DNA of 64,000 nucleotides, taken from positions 62,001 to 126,000 of the forward strand of contig NZ_JADQAI010000001.1 of NCBI RefSeq assembly GCF_022129235.1. Direction: 5' to 3'. A program made the position numbers and the translations under genes. The stretch is from Psychrobacter sp. Ps6 (GTDB lineage Bacteria > Pseudomonadota > Gammaproteobacteria > Pseudomonadales > Moraxellaceae). The notes beneath the pieces are model-generated. The model saw only the letters and a list, made by a program, of their open reading frames with translations. It was not told the origin of the DNA and ran no database searches. The stretch's first letter is position 1. Each line of letters opens with the position of its first letter. Positions 39,810-48,898 of this stretch are shown one piece after another.

Positions 39810-41483
39810 ATGATACCTGCCTCTAACCACCTTTTTAAATATGCACTTTTGCCTACTTTTATAGCGCTGACTATGTTTGTGTCGGGCTGCAGTGATAAGT
39901 CTGCAAGCGATGGCACAACCACTCAATCTTCAAATATTGACCCGAATGTATTGGCTGATAAGCAAGAATTGGTTATCAATAATGCCGCCGAGCCAGAGTC
40001 GCTGGATCCACACAAAGTATCAGGGGTTCCTGAAGCTGGTATTGACCGACAGATGTTTGAAGGTCTAACCAATACCGATGCAGATGGTAAGACCATTCCG
40101 GGTATGGCGACCAGTTGGGAGAGTCCTGACAATAAAGTATGGACGTTTAAACTGCGTGATGCCAATTGGTCAAATGGCGATCCTGTAACAGCAGAGGATT
40201 TCGTTTATAGCCTGCGTCGTCTAGTCGATCCAAATACTGCTTCCCCTTATTCGAGCTATTTAGTCGATGCCAAAATCGTGGGTGCTGAGCAAATAGTCGA
40301 AGGCAAAGCGGGCATAGACACGCTTGGGGTAAAAGCACTCGATGACAAAACCTTGCAGGTGACATTATCAGAGCCAGTGCCTTATTTCCCAGATATGATG
40401 ATCCATAACTCGGTCAAGCCCGTCAACCAAAAGAATGTCGAAGAGTTCGGTGATAAATGGACTGACCCTGCCAACATCGTGGTCAACGGCCCATACAAAG
40501 TCAGTAAGTGGCAAGTCAACGATCAAATCGTCCTAACGCGTAACCCTGCTTATTACGATGACGCCAATACCAAAATTGATACTGTCACGATGCTCGCGAT
40601 TCCTTCTAGTACCACTGATGTGGCGCGCTATCAGGCAGGCGAGATTGACATGACCTACAATGAAGTTCCGACTGAGCAGTTTGCGTCTCTCAAAGAACAG
40701 CTTGGTGATGAGCTCACCGTCTCTCCTTATCTATGTACGTACTATTACGAGTTTAATAACGTCAAACCACCATTTGATGATATCAAAGTGCGCCGTGCGC
40801 TCGCCTTGGCATTAGATCGTGACACGGTGGTCGATAAAGTCATCGGTCAAGGACAGACAGCAGCCTATCAGCTGACACCAACTGCGACCAATGGTGATGT
40901 AAAAAATACGCCAGAGTGGTCAACGTGGGATAAAGAGAAGCGTCTTGCAGAAGCCAGAAAGCTGCTGAATGAAGCAGGCTATAGCGAGAGCAATCCACTA
41001 ACGTTTGAGCTGCTATACAACACCAATGACCTGCATAAGAAAACGGCGCTCGCCGTCGCCTCGCTATGGAAACAATCGCTTGGCTTTGTCGATGTCAGTT
41101 TGATCAATAAAGAATGGAAAACTTACCTCGATACGCGCCGTAATGGTAACTATCAAATCGCTCGTGCGGGCTGGTGTGGTGATTACAACGAAGCCTCAAC
41201 CTTCTTAAATATCGTAAAAACAGGTAATAGTAATAACCACGGCAAATACTCCAATGCCAACTTTGACAGTCTCATGGCACAAACACTAAAACCAGGTGTG
41301 ACGCCTGAGCAGCGTGTTGATTTATACAACAAAGCTGAGGCTGAGCTAGATAAAGACATGCCTTTATTGAATGTCTATCACTATGTCAGCCCTCGTCTCA
41401 TTAAGCCTTATGTCATTGGCTTTTCTACAAAAGATGCCTTAGACAACTGGCAGGCAAAAGATCTGTCCATCGCCAAACACTGA
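39810..41483 (+). CDS. oppA: Oligopeptide ABC transporter, substrate-binding lipoprotein (OppA-like)
   Basis: Periplasmic solute-binding protein of the SBP_bac_5 family. The signal peptide ends in a lipobox FVSGC, so it is a lipoprotein tethered to a membrane. Family signatures are NNAAEPESLDPHKVSG, GLTNTDADGKTIPGMATSWE, and WTFKLRDANWSNGDPVTAEDF near the N-terminus, with DIKVRRALALALDRD later. Length 557 matches OppA. It is the first gene of a complete five-gene peptide importer; the next gene starts 157 bases downstream after a hairpin, a common device to make more binding protein than permease. Confidence 0.93.
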   Translation: MIPASNHLFKYALLPTFIALTMFVSGCSDKSASDGTTTQSSNIDPNVLADKQELVINNAAEPESLDPHKVSGVPEAGIDRQMFEGLTNTDADGKTIPGMATSWESPDNKVWTFKLRDANWSNGDPVTAEDFVYSLRRLVDPNTASPYSSYLVDAKIVGAEQIVEGKAGIDTLGVKALDDKTLQVTLSEPVPYFPDMMIHNSVKPVNQKNVEEFGDKWTDPANIVVNGPYKVSKWQVNDQIVLTRNPAYYDDANTKIDTVTMLAIPSSTTDVARYQAGEIDMTYNEVPTEQFASLKEQLGDELTVSPYLCTYYYEFNNVKPPFDDIKVRRALALALDRDTVVDKVIGQGQTAAYQLTPTATNGDVKNTPEWSTWDKEKRLAEARKLLNEAGYSESNPLTFELLYNTNDLHKKTALAVASLWKQSLGFVDVSLINKEWKTYLDTRRNGNYQIARAGWCGDYNEASTFLNIVKTGNSNNHGKYSNANFDSLMAQTLKPGVTPEQRVDLYNKAEAELDKDMPLLNVYHYVSPRLIKPYVIGFSTKDALDNWQAKDLSIAKH

Positions 41484-41507
41484 TAAATCAGGATTTTAAT
41501 AGGTGAG

Positions 41508-41540
41508 TGCGATGTAGACCGCTTCGGCGGGCTTATCGCA
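41508..41540 (+). repeat. Hairpin between oppA and oppB
   Basis: TGCGAT (41508-41513) pairs with ATCGCA (41535-41540), with an inner CCGC/GCGG stem around TTCG. There is no T-run, so it is more likely an mRNA-stabilising or REP-like hairpin than a terminator. Confidence 0.6.
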
Positions 41541-41640
41541 CGCGCTGCTATTGTTAGTAAGCAATTACTACATGTTATATCTGTTGTATCCTTCCGGCTT
41601 TAATTGGGCTTATGAAGGGGCACTTCCATAAAGAGGTCTT

Positions 41641-42561
41641 ATGTTAAAACTGATTTTTCGGCGTATTTTAGAGGCCATTCCGACCTTATTTGTTTTGATC
41701 ACTGTCTCCTTTTTTATGATGCGCTTAGCGCCAGGCAATCCTTTCTCAGGCGAGCGTACCTTGTCACCAGCCGTACTGGCCAATATCGAAGCCAAATACA
41801 ATCTTAGTGATCCGCTATGGTTACAGTATGTCCATTATTTGGGTCAGCTTGCTGTTGGCGACTTCGGTCCTTCTTTTAAATATAAAGACTACACGGTCAA
41901 CGAACTATTATCCCAGTCGTTTCCAGTATCTATGGAGCTTGGGATTTATGCGTTTATATTAGCATTGGTTTTGGGGCTGATATTTGGGGTATTGGCAGCG
42001 CTTAAGCAAAACTCATGGCTCGATTATGTACTGATGGCGTTTGCAATGACAGGGGTTGTGATTCCAAGCTTTGTCAAAGCGCCATTACTGGTGCTCATCT
42101 TTGCGATCATTTTGCATTGGCTACCAGCAGGTGGGTGGAACGATGGCGCATTACAAAACCTTATATTGCCCGTCACCGCTTTAGCGCTGGCCTATACGGC
42201 GAGTATCGCGCGGATCATGCGTGGTTCGATGATTGAGGTGATGAACAGCCAGTATATTCGCACGGCGAGGGCCAAAGGCTTACCGATGCGCCGGATTGTC
42301 ATGAAGCACGCGCTCAGACCAGCGATGCTGCCTGTGATCTCCTATTTAGGTCCTGCCTTTGTCGGCATTATTACCGGTTCTATCGTGATTGAAACGATCT
42401 TTGGTTTGCCAGGTATCGGCCAGTTATTCGTCAATGGCGCCCTCAACCGCGATTATGGCGTGGTGCTGAGTTTGACGATTTTGGTGGGTGTGCTGACCAT
42501 CACGTTCAATGCCATTGTTGATATTTTATACGCCATGATTGATCCAAAGATTCAGTATTAA
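41641..42561 (+). CDS. oppB: Oligopeptide ABC transporter permease (OppB-like)
   Basis: Inner-membrane permease of the BPD_transp_1 family, 306 residues with six helices. Begins MLKLIFRRILEAIPTLFVLI, typical of OppB; the ATPase-contacting EAA loop is YIRTARAKGLPMRRIVMKHA. ITGSIVIETIFGLPGIGQLF is the conserved C-terminal element. AGAGG lies before the ATG. OppC follows 43 bases later. Confidence 0.95.
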   Translation: MLKLIFRRILEAIPTLFVLITVSFFMMRLAPGNPFSGERTLSPAVLANIEAKYNLSDPLWLQYVHYLGQLAVGDFGPSFKYKDYTVNELLSQSFPVSMELGIYAFILALVLGLIFGVLAALKQNSWLDYVLMAFAMTGVVIPSFVKAPLLVLIFAIILHWLPAGGWNDGALQNLILPVTALALAYTASIARIMRGSMIEVMNSQYIRTARAKGLPMRRIVMKHALRPAMLPVISYLGPAFVGIITGSIVIETIFGLPGIGQLFVNGALNRDYGVVLSLTILVGVLTITFNAIVDILYAMIDPKIQY

Positions 42562-42604
42562 ATATGGCGAATTATTATTTAAGTAGATTATTACAAGGAC
42601 AACT

Positions 42605-43510
42605 ATGAGCCTTATTGTAGACCAGCCAACCGACATCATCCTGTCGCCAGCGAAAGAGATTAAAGGTCGCAGTCTTTGGCAAGATGCGTGGCGACGTTTT
42701 TATCAAAACAAGGCAGCCGTTGCCAGCTTCTTTATCTTATTACTGATTGGCGCTTTTGTCCTATTTGTCCCTTTGTTTGCCCCTTTTGGTTATGCCGAAA
42801 CCGACTGGAACTTTATGCAAGCCGCGCCGTCTATCGAAAATAAGCATTACTTCGGTACCGACTCTCTCGGCCGAGACTTATTGGTGCGTACTGCCGTCGG
42901 TGGTCGTATCTCCTTGATGGTTGGCATTGCTGGCGCGACGGTTGCCGTGCTTTTCGGTACTGTCTATGGCGCGACGTCAGGCTATCTTGGCGGTAAAGTC
43001 GATATGATTATGATGCGGTTCTTAGAGATTCTAAGCGCCTTTCCGTTTATGTTTTTTGTGATTTTATTGGTCACGATCTTTGGGCGTAACCTAATCTTAA
43101 TCTTTGTCGCTATCGGATTAGTGTCTTGGTTGGATGTGGCTCGGATTGTTCGTGGTCAGACGCTCAGCCTCAAGAGCAAAGAGTTCATTGAGGCGGCGCA
43201 CGTTGGCGGTGTGTCAGGCTTTAATATTATTCTGCGTCATATCGTTCCTAACGTGCTTGGCGTGGTCGTGATCTATGCCTCATTACTGGTACCGACGATG
43301 ATTTTGTTTGAATCATTTTTGAGCTTTTTGGGACTGGGTGTGCAAGAACCGATGACCAGTTGGGGCGCACTACTGCAAGAAGGCTCTCGCACCATGCAAG
43401 TGGCACCTTGGCAGATTTTGATTCCGTCGGCTTTTTTGGTCATTACGCTATTTTGCTTTAACTTTATTGGCGATGGTCTACGCGATGCGTTTGACCCTAA
43501 AGACCGCTAG
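42605..43510 (+). CDS. oppC: Oligopeptide ABC transporter permease (OppC-like)
   Basis: Second permease of the importer, 301 residues. A cytoplasmic N-terminus (LWQDAWRRFYQNKAAVASFF) leads into membrane helices; HYFGTDSLGRDLLVRTAVGG is the OppC hallmark, the EAA loop is KEFIEAAHVGGVSGFNIILR, and FLSFLGLGVQEPMTSWGALL is the conserved end. ACAAGGACA precedes the ATG. oppD starts 12 bases after its stop. Confidence 0.95.
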   Translation: MSLIVDQPTDIILSPAKEIKGRSLWQDAWRRFYQNKAAVASFFILLLIGAFVLFVPLFAPFGYAETDWNFMQAAPSIENKHYFGTDSLGRDLLVRTAVGGRISLMVGIAGATVAVLFGTVYGATSGYLGGKVDMIMMRFLEILSAFPFMFFVILLVTIFGRNLILIFVAIGLVSWLDVARIVRGQTLSLKSKEFIEAAHVGGVSGFNIILRHIVPNVLGVVVIYASLLVPTMILFESFLSFLGLGVQEPMTSWGALLQEGSRTMQVAPWQILIPSAFLVITLFCFNFIGDGLRDAFDPKDR

Positions 43511-43522
43511 GAGAGTGACATC

Positions 43523-44629
43523 GTGGTAACTAAAGATTTCAGTAACACCGTTAATGACACTCTCAATGAGGGTTCTCATAACAGTCTCAACAACAAGCTC
43601 ATTACCCCTCCCAACACCTTGCTAGCAGTAAAGGACTTATCCGTTCAGTTTAAGACTGAGGATGGTCTGGTGACCGCGGTAAATGGGTTAAATTTTGATC
43701 TGCATGAGGGTGAAACCTTAGGTATCGTTGGCGAATCAGGCTCTGGCAAGTCGCAGACCGCTTTTGCCATTATGGGACTATTGGCAAAAAATGGTCATGC
43801 CAAAGGCTCAGTACGCTTTCAAGGCAATGAGTTACTAGGCTTACCGCAAAAGGCACTGAATAAAATCCGTGCGGAACAGGTGGCGATGATTTTTCAAGAT
43901 CCTATGACGTCACTCAATCCTTATATGAAGATCGGCGATCAGCTCGCCGAAGTATTGGTCTTGCATAAAGGCATGAATAAAAAGGAGGCGTGGGCGGAGT
44001 CGATACGCATGTTAGATGCGGTCAAAATCCCTGAAGCGAAAAAGCGTATTGGTATGTATCCGCATGAGTTCTCAGGCGGTATGCGTCAACGGGTGATGAT
44101 TGCGATGGCATTGCTCTGTCGCCCCAAGTTATTGATTGCTGATGAGCCTACCACCGCACTCGATGTCACGGTTCAAGCGCAAATCATGGTGCTATTAAAT
44201 GAGCTAAAACGCGACTTCGGTACAACTATTATCATGATTACCCATGATTTGGGCGTCGTGGCGGGTATCTGTGATCGCGTCCTTGTGATGTATGCTGGTC
44301 GCACGATGGCTTATGGTGAAACGGAGGAGATTTTTTATACGCCAACCCATCCGTATACCATCGGATTATTAAAAGCCATTCCGCGTCTTGATAATGAGAT
44401 CGGCAAACTTGAGACGATTCCTGGTAGTCCGCCAAACTTATTGGACTTGCCTGCAGGCTGTCCTTTTTATGAGCGCTGCCCTCATGCGATGGATATCTGC
44501 CGTGATACACCGCCGCCGCTTGAGTTTTTGCCGCACGATCGTCAGCGCGCTTGTCATTGGCACCCTGAAGCAAAAACGGATTCCTCGGCAGATATTCATG
44601 CCAATCATCAATCAGAGATAGAGGGGTAG
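43523..44629 (+). CDS. oppD: Oligopeptide ABC transporter ATPase (OppD-like)
   Basis: First of two ATPases energising the importer. Walker A is GESGSGKSQTAFAI, the ABC signature FSGGMRQRVMIAMAL, Walker B LLIADEPTTALD, and the H loop ITHDLGVV. The oligopeptide-transporter C-terminal extension with the iron-sulphur-like Cys cluster CPFYERCPHAMDIC is present. The GTG start at 43523 has GGAGAG just upstream. The first 25 residues (SNTVNDTLNEGSHNSLNNKL) are an unusual polar leader. Confidence 0.95.
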   Translation: MVTKDFSNTVNDTLNEGSHNSLNNKLITPPNTLLAVKDLSVQFKTEDGLVTAVNGLNFDLHEGETLGIVGESGSGKSQTAFAIMGLLAKNGHAKGSVRFQGNELLGLPQKALNKIRAEQVAMIFQDPMTSLNPYMKIGDQLAEVLVLHKGMNKKEAWAESIRMLDAVKIPEAKKRIGMYPHEFSGGMRQRVMIAMALLCRPKLLIADEPTTALDVTVQAQIMVLLNELKRDFGTTIIMITHDLGVVAGICDRVLVMYAGRTMAYGETEEIFYTPTHPYTIGLLKAIPRLDNEIGKLETIPGSPPNLLDLPAGCPFYERCPHAMDICRDTPPPLEFLPHDRQRACHWHPEAKTDSSADIHANHQSEIEG

Positions 44630-44632
44630 ACG

Positions 44633-45664
44633 ATGATGACACAGACTTCTAATAGCAGCGCGATCCAGCCTAAAACACCGTTACTCAAAGTGCGTGACGT
44701 TCATACCACCTTTAATATCAAACAAAAAGGCACTTATTTTTGGCAAAAGCCTGCGACGTTAAAAGCCGTCAATGGCGTTTCATTTGAGATATTTGCTGGT
44801 GAGACATTGGGCGTGGTGGGTGAGTCGGGCTGCGGCAAATCGACCCTTGCTCGTACTATCGTGGGCCTGATTGAAGCCAATTCTGGTAGCATTCTGTTCA
44901 ATGAGGAAGAGCTAGTCGGCGCGTCCAAAAAAACCATGCGAATGAAGCGAAAAGATATTCAAATGATTTTTCAAGATCCGCTCGCCTCCCTAAATCCACG
45001 CATGACCGTGGGCGATATCATTGCCGAACCGCTACGTACATATTATCCAAAAATGAAAAAGAGCGACGTACAAAGCGAAGTACGCGAGATTATGAAAAAG
45101 GTTGGACTACTGCCCAATCAGATCAACCGATATCCACATGAGTTCTCAGGTGGACAGTGTCAGCGGATTGGTATTGCGAGAGCTTTAATCTTAAAGCCCA
45201 AAATTATCATCTGTGATGAGCCAGTCTCCGCCCTTGATGTGTCTATTCAAGCGCAGGTCATTAATTTGTTGCAAGACATCCAAGAAGAGATGGGACTCGC
45301 GCTTATTTTTATTGCCCATGATTTGTCGGTGATCAAGCACATTGCTGATCGGGTGCTGGTCATGTATTTGGGCAACGCCGTCGAGCTTGGGGTGAATAAA
45401 GCCGTGTATGGCAATCCGACCCATCCTTACACTCAAGCATTGATGTCAGCGGTACCGTTACCTGATCCCATTGCTGAGCGCAATAAAACCATTCAACTAT
45501 TGGAAGGCGATTTGCCAAGTCCCATTAATCCGCCCTCAGGCTGCGCGTTTCGAACTCGCTGTCCATTAGCAGATGAGGAATGTGCCCAGATCAAACCGGT
45601 GCTGGAAGGGAATATAAACCACCGAGTGGCGTGCCTAAAAAACAAAGTCGACGCGGTATTGTAA
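44633..45664 (+). CDS. oppF: Oligopeptide ABC transporter ATPase (OppF-like)
   Basis: Second ATPase of the importer, 343 residues. Walker A GESGCGKSTLARTI, signature FSGGQCQRIGIARALI, Walker B IIICDEPVSALD, H loop IAHDLSVI, and the C-terminal oligo-HPY region with Cys in GCAFRTRCPLADEEC. Starts 3 bases after the oppD stop, so translation is coupled. A terminator follows at 45715, closing the operon. Confidence 0.95.
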   Translation: MMTQTSNSSAIQPKTPLLKVRDVHTTFNIKQKGTYFWQKPATLKAVNGVSFEIFAGETLGVVGESGCGKSTLARTIVGLIEANSGSILFNEEELVGASKKTMRMKRKDIQMIFQDPLASLNPRMTVGDIIAEPLRTYYPKMKKSDVQSEVREIMKKVGLLPNQINRYPHEFSGGQCQRIGIARALILKPKIIICDEPVSALDVSIQAQVINLLQDIQEEMGLALIFIAHDLSVIKHIADRVLVMYLGNAVELGVNKAVYGNPTHPYTQALMSAVPLPDPIAERNKTIQLLEGDLPSPINPPSGCAFRTRCPLADEECAQIKPVLEGNINHRVACLKNKVDAVL

Positions 45665-45714
45665 GTTAGCAGTCCTTTAATAATAGACGGCTGTGTTAAG
45701 TTACTTTATAAAAC

Positions 45715-45752
45715 AATACCAAAGGTGGATAACATCATCTTTGGTATTTTTT
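45715..45752 (+). terminator. Terminator of the opp operon
   Basis: AATACCAAAG (45715-45724) pairs perfectly with CTTTGGTATT (45739-45748) and is followed by T residues. Confidence 0.85.
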
Positions 45753-45821
45753 TGGGCTTGAGGGTTGATATATTTAGGGCACATCGAATATTCAAAATAC
45801 CATAAACCACGATAAAGCAAA

Positions 45822-45902
45822 TATAGCGAGATTGACATAAATTTTGCGTAGCCTCTGTCTGCGAAGGCACAGCAAGCAAGCAAAATTTATGTCAATAGCA
45901 CG
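45822..45902. repeat. Palindromic element copy A (17-bp arms, 32-bp core)
   Basis: Arms at 45831-45847 and 45880-45896 are perfectly complementary over 17 bp. The 32-base core (45848-45879) contains GCCTCTG and CACAGCAAGCAA. Copy B at 54069-54134 has the same geometry; 26 of 32 core bases agree, while arms agree at only 10 of 17 yet remain self-complementary. Left flanks are alike too (ATAGCRAG). It lies between the opp terminator and a convergent DUF2798 gene. Confidence 0.8.
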
Positions 45903-45919
45903 TGATATCAGCCCGCTAT

Positions 45920-46174
45920 TTAATAAAACTCAATCTTACTCAGCACATGCTCCTGCACCATATAAGCACAAAAATACGCACTGGGCCACGCCACGATAAA
46001 GGCCAGTCCCCATGAGTGCAGCAGCTCAGCAAAGAAACCATCAATAAAGCCCACCTTAATGAGCATCAGTGCCGTCGATATGATCAGTGACATCATCAAT
46101 GCCATAAGACCTGTAAAGATTAGGCGATAGTATTTGCGGCGAGTGCGGATTCTGATGGTGGGAAAATTAGCCAT
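45920..46174 (-). CDS. DUF2798-family small membrane protein
   Basis: An 84-residue inner-membrane protein with two predicted helices (RLIFTGLMALMMSLIISTAL; SWGLAFIVAWPSAYFCAYMV). The PSAYF near the second helix fits the DUF2798 family, whose function is unknown. The basic N-terminus (RIRTRRKYYR) should lie in the cytoplasm. It converges on the opp operon across palindromic copy A. Confidence 0.8.
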   Translation of the reverse strand: MANFPTIRIRTRRKYYRLIFTGLMALMMSLIISTALMLIKVGFIDGFFAELLHSWGLAFIVAWPSAYFCAYMVQEHVLSKIEFY

Positions 46175-46438
46175 ATGTTTGGTTGTCCTACAAGTGATAG
46201 CAGTGCTTATGATACTCCGTGATGACGGACGGGTAAAATCGTTATTATCAATGGCTAGGTTTGTTATATCTTGATAGCTGCCTGATCATAACGATTATGT
46301 CTCGCATTTTCCGTTCGAAAGCGTTCGTTTCGCAGGTGGTATCTTAAAAATAATAATGAAAAATAGTTCATTATTTATAGTCTATTTTGCGACGATAATC
46401 TATGATAACCAAGACTAAACGATAAATAGGACAATAAA

Positions 46439-47155
46439 ATGGCAGACCAAGCACAGCGAACACTCGGCATCATCGGTGGTATGAGTTGGGAGAGTACCGA
46501 GAGCTACTATCGCATTATTAACGAAGGTATCAAAGCTGAATTGGGTGGATTACATTCAGCAGATTTATTGATTCATAGCGTCGATTTTGGTCCTATCAAT
46601 ACGCTACAAGAAACGGGTGAATGGGATGAGCTGGGCGCGATGATGGCGAGTAGCGGTAAACGCTTGCAAGCGGCTGGCGCAAAAGGATTGCTAATTGCGA
46701 CCAATACCATGCACAAATTATTTGGCGATGTAGAGGCAGCGACTGATCTGCCCATTATTCATATTGCAAACGCCACTATCGATGCTATCAAAGCACAAAA
46801 TCTCAGCAAAATAGCGTTATTGGGTACGCAGTTTACGATGACCCAGGATTTTTATAAGCAGCGTCTGATTGAGGCAGGGCTAGAGGTGTTGATACCCGCC
46901 GAGAATGAGCGTGCCGAGGTACACCGTATCATCAAAAAAGAGCTGTGCGTCGGTGAGTTCAAAGACAGCTCACGCCAATATTATATCGATGTCATAAGCA
47001 AGCTTGCTGAGCAAGGGGCAGAGGGTGTGATACTAGGCTGTACTGAGATTGGTCTATTGATCATGCAAGACGACAGCCCAATCCCTGTATTTGATACCAC
47101 TGCCATTCATGCCGCCGCCGCAGTAGATTTTTTATTGGCTGATGCAACGTTGTAA
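46439..47155 (+). CDS. Aspartate/glutamate racemase family protein (YgeA-like)
   Basis: A 238-residue two-domain racemase of the Asp/Glu superfamily. It starts RTLGIIGGMSWESTESYYR and has HSADLLIHSVDF, both typical of YgeA-like enzymes. The C-terminal catalytic cysteine is Cys201 in ILGCTEI. The position of the N-terminal catalytic cysteine holds Thr88 (ATNTMH), as reported for the E. coli YgeA protein with its atypical Thr/Cys active site. It likely interconverts L- and D-amino acids, with a preference that the sequence cannot settle. Single gene, with AGGACAATAAA before the ATG. Confidence 0.88.
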   Translation: MADQAQRTLGIIGGMSWESTESYYRIINEGIKAELGGLHSADLLIHSVDFGPINTLQETGEWDELGAMMASSGKRLQAAGAKGLLIATNTMHKLFGDVEAATDLPIIHIANATIDAIKAQNLSKIALLGTQFTMTQDFYKQRLIEAGLEVLIPAENERAEVHRIIKKELCVGEFKDSSRQYYIDVISKLAEQGAEGVILGCTEIGLLIMQDDSPIPVFDTTAIHAAAAVDFLLADATL

Positions 47156-47305
47156 TGTGTTAGTAATCAAAACTTAGCCCAGCAAAAATTTTTACATGCG
47201 GTGATTTTTGTTAGGTCAAAGTTACACCAAATATCAAATATCAAATACCAACGAACAAAAGCCGTAATGATCAAAAGCCGTCAAGCTAAACGTATATAAA
47301 CCACG

Positions 47306-48874
47306 CTATGATCCTTTACTGTTTCTAATCATACGGTGCCTGTAGAGTCTTCTACGAAGTCGTCGATGTAACCTTGTGATACGGCGCAAAGGGAGCAGTT
47401 TCCATACAGTCGTCGGGGTAATATCACGACATGATGCAGAAGTGCCACCATGCACACGATATCCCTCACTCCCTTGTGCAGCTTCTTCGGCAACCAGTTT
47501 TTTACCCTTGCGCCATCCGCCATGTGCATATAGTCCTGCCCCCATCAGAGCCGTGGCTACCATGCCTGCTGGAAATGACAGCCAAAGCGCGTCCTCACCG
47601 AGTAGGGGATAAAGCCCAAACGCAAACCCAAGGCGCACAGGATACATCGAGATCGCCATAACGACCAATGGCCAAATCACATAACCGTTCGCCCGCATGG
47701 TGCCAAACAGCACTTGCGCTATCCCAAAAAAGATAAAACCCCATGTCGCCATGAGTTGAATATGTTCTCCGATTGGCAACGCTTCGCTATCACTACCAAG
47801 GAAAAAGCCCAAAATAGTGCCATCAAACATCGTCAGCACCGCGATAATTGCGCCTGTCAATATCACGTTAAAGATGAGTCCCCATCGGGTGATATCTGAG
47901 ACTCTGGCCCATTGATTGGCACCGATATTCTGTGCGACCATCGCGCTGGCTGCGGCACTTAGCGCCATTGCAGGCATTTGCACGTATGTCCACAGCTGTT
48001 GGGTGGCGCTATAGGCAGCGGTAGTCTGTACCCCTTCACGGTTGATCAGTGACAGCATCGTCAATGCCGCCGAAGATATAACAATCATCTGCAGGCCCAT
48101 CGGCAAGCCTTTTGAGAACATTGATTTTAAAATGGCTCGGTCTGCGCGCAAAAAGCGTAGCTCTGGCATCTTAAGTGTTAGCACTGAGCCACGCAGGTAC
48201 ATCGTGATAACCATACCAATAAGCGCGAGCGTGTTTGCGGCGGCGGTGGCGAAGGCTGAGCCAAATATACCCCATTCGGGAAAAGGACCTAGACCCAAAA
48301 TCAGCGTCGGCGTCAAAATCAGATCGATAATCACCGATATAATGATAAACCAAAGCGGCGTCGTAGAATCGCCCGTCCCGCGCAGTGCCATCATGATCAG
48401 CGTAAACGTGAGCGTGACGGGCATCGCAACGAAAATCATCCGTAGATAGGTCAGAGCCAGATCCACCGCACTGGCTGGCGTCCCAAGCAAACCCAGTAGC
48501 ATTGGCGCAAATATCCATCCTCCTGCTGACACCACTATACTGATCGGAATAATACTGCCGAGCGCCGTGCCCATGGTTCTTTTGACCATAGTCTCATCAC
48601 GGCGGCCCATGGCCTGACCAATCAGAATAGTAGACGCCATACCAAAACCAAAAACAAAGGAGATGAGTATAAACATCAAAATGTTGCCGTTCGCTGTCGC
48701 GGCGAGCGCCTCTTCTCCTAAAAAGCGCCCCACCCAGACGGCGTTGATGGAGCCGTTCAACGACTGTAGCGCTGACGATCCAAGGGTTGGCAAGGCAAAT
48801 AGGAGCATCGTTTTGGCAATTGACCCTTCGGTGAGGTCACGCCGTTTGTCAGTGGCAATACTGGTGTCGCTCAA
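47306..48874 (-). CDS. MATE-family multidrug efflux protein (NorM-like)
   Basis: Inner-membrane cation-coupled drug exporter with about 12 helices. Family motifs: FALPTLGSSALQSLNGSINA, VGRFLGEEALAATANGN, then in the second half GLPMGLQMIVISSAALTMLS and AMVAQNIGANQWARVSD. The TTG at 48874 is favoured, with AAAGGAAA six bases upstream; a further TTG at 48898 is possible. The last 63 residues after GGWRKGKK form an unusual hydrophilic tail, with 11 Arg in the last 30, absent from typical MATE proteins. Substrates are unknown. Confidence 0.88.
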   Translation of the reverse strand: MSDTSIATDKRRDLTEGSIAKTMLLFALPTLGSSALQSLNGSINAVWVGRFLGEEALAATANGNILMFILISFVFGFGMASTILIGQAMGRRDETMVKRTMGTALGSIIPISIVVSAGGWIFAPMLLGLLGTPASAVDLALTYLRMIFVAMPVTLTFTLIMMALRGTGDSTTPLWFIIISVIIDLILTPTLILGLGPFPEWGIFGSAFATAAANTLALIGMVITMYLRGSVLTLKMPELRFLRADRAILKSMFSKGLPMGLQMIVISSAALTMLSLINREGVQTTAAYSATQQLWTYVQMPAMALSAAASAMVAQNIGANQWARVSDITRWGLIFNVILTGAIIAVLTMFDGTILGFFLGSDSEALPIGEHIQLMATWGFIFFGIAQVLFGTMRANGYVIWPLVVMAISMYPVRLGFAFGLYPLLGEDALWLSFPAGMVATALMGAGLYAHGGWRKGKKLVAEEAAQGSEGYRVHGGTSASCRDITPTTVWKLLPLRRITRLHRRLRRRLYRHRMIRNSKGS

Positions 48875-48898
48875 TGTCTTTCCTTTTGTGCCATTCAA

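Noticed and set aside
45701..45883. 60-codon frame on the minus strand after the opp operon
   Set aside because: It runs through the opp terminator and palindromic copy A, so it is not a plausible gene.
48042..48449. 135-codon frame opposite the MATE gene
   Set aside because: Antisense shadow of a clear membrane-transporter gene, with no domain of its own.
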